From positions 14,229,170-14,293,169 of the forward strand of contig NC_051134.1 of NCBI RefSeq assembly GCF_014839805.1: DNA of 64,000 bases. Direction: 5' to 3'. Positions 60,877-64,000 of the stretch are shown here, piece by piece (position 1 is the first letter of the stretch; each line of letters begins with the position of its first letter). Source of the DNA: Manduca sexta. Taxonomy: Eukaryota; Arthropoda; Insecta; Lepidoptera; Sphingidae. The translations under genes and the position numbers were made by a program. The notes beneath the pieces were generated by a model. That model ran no database searches and had not been told where the DNA came from. It saw nothing but the letters and a program-made list of their open reading frames with translations.

Positions 60877-61220
60877 AGCGGCCATTCTCAACAGAGATTA
60901 GCAAAGTACGCAGGACATATTATAGTGCACAAGTGTGTGCGTAATACGCAGGTGCATTCTCTGTTCTTTCATTCTCATAGTCCAGTGAGACGGCAATCCG
61001 ACTTGTCCGGAGAGAGATCAGGCGCAGACCCAAGGCTTTACGTGCTTTTCGCGGCACGGGGGTATCACACTGCCAACTTCCTGACTCCGAGCTGCGACTA
61101 AGTAATTTTTTAAGATGGAGAAACCGAGTCTCATTTATTTTGGGATTCGAACCCAGGACCTCATCGCGGTAGTTGTACTCATGACCGTGTACCATTACAA
61201 CTACGCTACCGAGGCAGTCA
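60877..61220 (-). mobile_element. tRNA-derived SINE, family C, copy 2
   Basis: Minus strand: GCCTCGGTAGCGTAGTTGTA (A box), GGTCCTGGGTTCGAATCCCA (B box), AGTTGGCAGTGTGATACCCC and TTGTGCACTATAATATGTCC, matching 17935-18283 along most of its length. Confidence 0.82.
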
Positions 61221-61587
61221 ATGGGACTAAATAACGCAATAGGCTAACCTTATAGATTAAAAAATCTTTTGGAGTTGCATCTTTGCCAATTTCTTTAGCT
61301 TTAAGGACCTTTTGTTTTCTTTACTCTTTGATAAAAAAAGACATCTAAAATATATCGTGCAATATCCCTCTCTACGCAATATCGATCATTTGTGTATGGC
61401 CATAGTTCAGACAAAATGATGCAACGCACGTGAATCTAAGTCAGATTAATTCATCAGTTCCAAAGTGATTGACTATCAATGGGCGAATAGACAGGATCTC
61501 TTTGCAATGGATTAATATTTTATTGGAAATGCATAATATTATATTGATAGTAAGTTTATATTAATTAGAATTGACTACAGAATTAAT

Positions 61588-61665
61588 CCGACTTGGTGGA
61601 CTAAGGCCTAAATGGAACATATATAGCATTACAAAGGGCTGGTGTTGTTATTAATATATTATATT
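61588..61665 (+). mobile_element. SINE family A, 3' fragment
   Basis: Only the tail is left: GGTGGACTAAGGCCTAAAT, then ACAAAGGGCTGGTGTTGTTA, the diverged end of family A. Confidence 0.5.
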
Positions 61666-62144
61666 ATCTTTCCTGTAGGGAAGCACTGCACGAAGGATGT
61701 TCCTGTGGCTTGCGTGGGGACACGGATCCAATACGTAGACACCTTAAAGATACATGAATATAATTAGGATAATACTATCTGTTAATGCCTTCATTCTTCC
61801 AAATTTCTTTGAATGCTCAGGAGCTTGTTGTTCTACTTATTTCAGATTATATTTAAAGCAGTTTTATTGTAGTGTTTGAGACCATCTCTCATCTCATCTC
61901 TCTTCATCTTAATTTTGTCTTTGGCAGATTTTATTCAATAATTCAATTTAACGTTGTAATTTATGCTCGACGCAGCGACAAGTTCCGTCACCTGTCATGC
62001 CTAGCGCAAGGAATGGAGCCAGTGTTCTTAATATTGGTTACCTCTGTTCCTTCACCAGATGATGTAACAAATTCTAAAAACACCTACTCTATGTTTCATA
62101 TAAGCTAAGTATAGTATTAAGTACTAATAACGTCGTAGAAAGAG

Positions 62145-62473
62145 CGGCGATAGCCTAATCGAGTAGTTTCAAGTGGAATGGACTGTCGAGACGAATGGCC
62201 GCAGGTTCAAATCCCAAGGGCAAACTCCTTTGACTTTTTTAAAATTATGTGTGTATTCTTTGTGAGTTATCACTCGCATAACAATGAAGGAAAACATAAT
62301 GAGGAAACCTGTATACCTAAAAAGTTCTCTACAGAAATTTTGATTGTGTGTGAAGTCTACCTACCCGCACTAAGCTAGCGTGGTGGACTAAGGTCTAATC
62401 TCTCTCAGTAGAAGAGGAGGCCGTTCCCAGCAGTGGTACAGTTTATAATACGGGACTGATATTATTACTATTA
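62145..62473 (+). mobile_element. tRNA-derived SINE, family A, copy 3
   Basis: Head GCGGCGATAGCCTAAT and CGCAGGTTCAAATCCCAAGG, body AATGAAGGAAAACATAATGA, tail TATAATACGGGACTGATATT with ATT repeats. Nearly full length but more diverged than 39866-40188. Lies just upstream of the terminal exon at 62915, likely within its last intron. Confidence 0.85.
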
Positions 62474-62914
62474 TAACTTAGTTGCCAATAGATATTGTAA
62501 TGAAGCAGAAATAAAGCTTTAAGTGTTTAAAGTAAATATTAAAAAAATAATTAAAGACGATGAGAACAGGCTGTAGTCATCGATACACAAGTCAAGTGGA
62601 GATGCTACTTCAATGTTTCAAAGTGTAACGTATAAAGGTATAAAGTGGGAATTTCGTCGCCTGACAATGACCTATATTTTGATTGCTTTTGGTCACAGTT
62701 TACCACATTAGATAAAAATTTGAACAGTAATTCTTAATTCAATTCACATCAAAGTTTTTTGCCCTCAACCAAGTAACCACACTCTACAAAATAAAGTACC
62801 TACTACTTACTTTAGGAGCATATTTAGTTATATAAAAGCAAGTTCTTTCTATTATATCATTATAAATTGCATAATTCAGTTAAATAAATATTACTGTTGT
62901 GTTACTTTTCGCAG

Positions 62915-63082
62915 CTCCGCGGACGTAAGAAGGGATATCGGATTCTCACGGTCGTTGACGATATTCGTGGCCGTTTGTTAAAGAGTTATATATTAGATGG
63001 AGAAGGTACCTTCTACTTCAATCCTACTGCTATTAGGGGTGCGAATTTGTGTATGTTAGAAATAAAACGCAGAAGCGGCTAA
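62915..63082 (+). CDS. Terminal coding exon of an unidentified plus-strand gene
   Basis: Seen: a strong acceptor (TGTTGTGTTACTTTTCGCAG, ending 62914) is followed by 55 codons and a TAA. The residues begin LRGRKKGYRILTVVDDIRGR and end ANLCMLEIKRRSG. The other two frames close quickly. A canonical AATAAA lies 131 bases downstream. Composition is protein-like and moderately GC-rich compared with its flanks. I do not recognise the family; the basic start and end with a strand-rich middle fit the last piece of a globular domain. Upstream exons were not found with confidence, so the gene probably has long introns reaching back into the repeat-rich region. Alternative: the conserved tail of a retroposed or transposon gene. 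Confidence 0.6.
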   Translation, partial: LRGRKKGYRILTVVDDIRGRLLKSYILDGEGTFYFNPTAIRGANLCMLEIKRRSG

Positions 63083-63212
63083 ATGAATTACTAGGAAATA
63101 GACATGTTGTCAATTGTTTTGTTTTAAATTAATTATAAGCACTAACATTACATACTAATAATAATTTAATTAAGTATTTATGTGTTCCTATTTGTTATAT
63201 TTTGTTTGTGCA

Positions 63213-63218
63213 AATAAA
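63213..63218 (+). terminator. Polyadenylation signal AATAAA
   Basis: Canonical hexamer about 130 bases after the stop codon of the terminal exon, giving a short 3' UTR. Confidence 0.6.
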
Positions 63219-63239
63219 ACATTTATTATTATTATTATG

Positions 63240-64000
63240 TAGATATATCAATCCTGAATTACTATAGGAAGTTTTTATCTCGAAGGAGTGTACAAGATTT
63301 AATACGGGACAGTTTTTGAACACGGGTGAAGCTGAGGCCACAACATAGTAAATCCAAACCGTAAAATTTGCTCCCGATTAATGCTTTCTGCATCTTCTAA
63401 AGTTATAGTCTAACTCGCCTAATCATTTGAACTCCCTGTTAAAAGTTTGCCCTTGTCCTTTCCTTTTATTATTTTTACAGACAAACAAATCTAAATTATA
63501 ACAGTTTTACTAGTTTCAAATGAGCTGCGTGGCCATTTATTTATAACAGGTGTTTCTATCACGAAAACTCAAGTTTCTAACATTACGAAATCAACAAGCC
63601 GCATCCATAGGGTTAAAATTACCTCTGTTTCTTTACATAACCTACGTACGATTCTCGACGTTCTAGCTGAGTTTATTTATTTAAATATGCGTGAACAGCG
63701 TACGCCAGGGCTCTTTTGTCTGTACATTGTTACTTATTATAGACGGTTCTTCCTGTTCATCTCGCTTTATTTTATTGAGTCCTCGTTTAACAATTGGAAA
63801 TTATTTTTGTTCTAGATGTCACGAATGATCGTAAAATTTTACACGTTATGATCCATTAATTACATATTGTATTAAAAATAAATTGTTATTGCAACCTCTG
63901 TTTAAACCTATTATATGCCGAATTATGGCAAGTCCTTGTAGAAATTGAAGGGAAAATACATATTATACAATATGGTATTCAAAGAATGATTCCCGAATAA
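63240..64000. other. 3' flank, no gene seen
   Basis: AT-rich. ACACGGGTGAAGCTGAGGCC near 63318 is a worn Helitron-type end. Nothing else recognised. Confidence 0.5.

Noticed and set aside
1..64000. CRISPR arrays, operons, phage or bacterial defence genes
   Set aside because: No regularly spaced direct repeats or prokaryotic gene structure; the window is eukaryotic.
1..64000. Conserved insect microRNA hairpins
   Set aside because: No familiar mature sequence (for example let-7, miR-1, miR-9, miR-184 or bantam types) was noticed on either strand; a folding scan could not be run.

Overview
This is a 64-kb piece of an AT-rich insect nuclear genome, almost certainly a moth or butterfly. The evidence is a G-alpha-q gene whose protein starts MECC as insect Gq does, insect-style split genes, and dense copies of lepidopteran-type repeats: tRNA-derived SINEs, Helitrons with a hairpin followed by CTAG, and an R1-like LINE tail. 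A 500-base assembly gap (N) lies at 43975-44474. There is no bacterial-style organisation: genes are split by introns and separated by long repeat-filled spacers.

Layout. 1-7197 (minus): first three coding exons of the G-alpha-q subunit gene, with a 4.9-kb first intron; the rest of the gene lies beyond base 1. 7198-10723: its GC-rich promoter side, then an intergenic spacer. 10724-15854 (minus): a full FAAH2-like fatty-acid amide hydrolase / amidase in eight coding exons. Both genes could be rebuilt exon by exon with GT-AG junctions, except one FAAH2 junction that is one base out of phase. 15855-62914: about 47 kb dominated by transposon remnants, with a few weak candidate exons. The best is a possible small two-exon gene at 24010-26042 with a TATA box and matching splice phases. 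62915-63082 (plus) is the terminal coding exon of an unidentified gene, followed by a polyadenylation signal.

Mobile DNA. Three tRNA-derived SINE families; a complete non-autonomous Helitron (50950-51815) and shorter relatives; a MITE with about 27-bp inverted ends (16891-17349); an internally deleted TA-flanked DNA transposon that still encodes a PHD-type zinc finger (57511-58499); and an R1-like retrotransposon 3' end (28148-28790).

The two identified genes are not known to act in one pathway. Gq couples rhodopsin-like receptors to phospholipase C, and FAAH2 hydrolyses lipid amides; their adjacency is probably incidental. I found no clear new multi-gene system. The observations most worth checking are a cluster of four CTCF-like motifs (32927-33100), the phase conflict in FAAH2, the TATA-driven candidate gene, and the orphan terminal exon.
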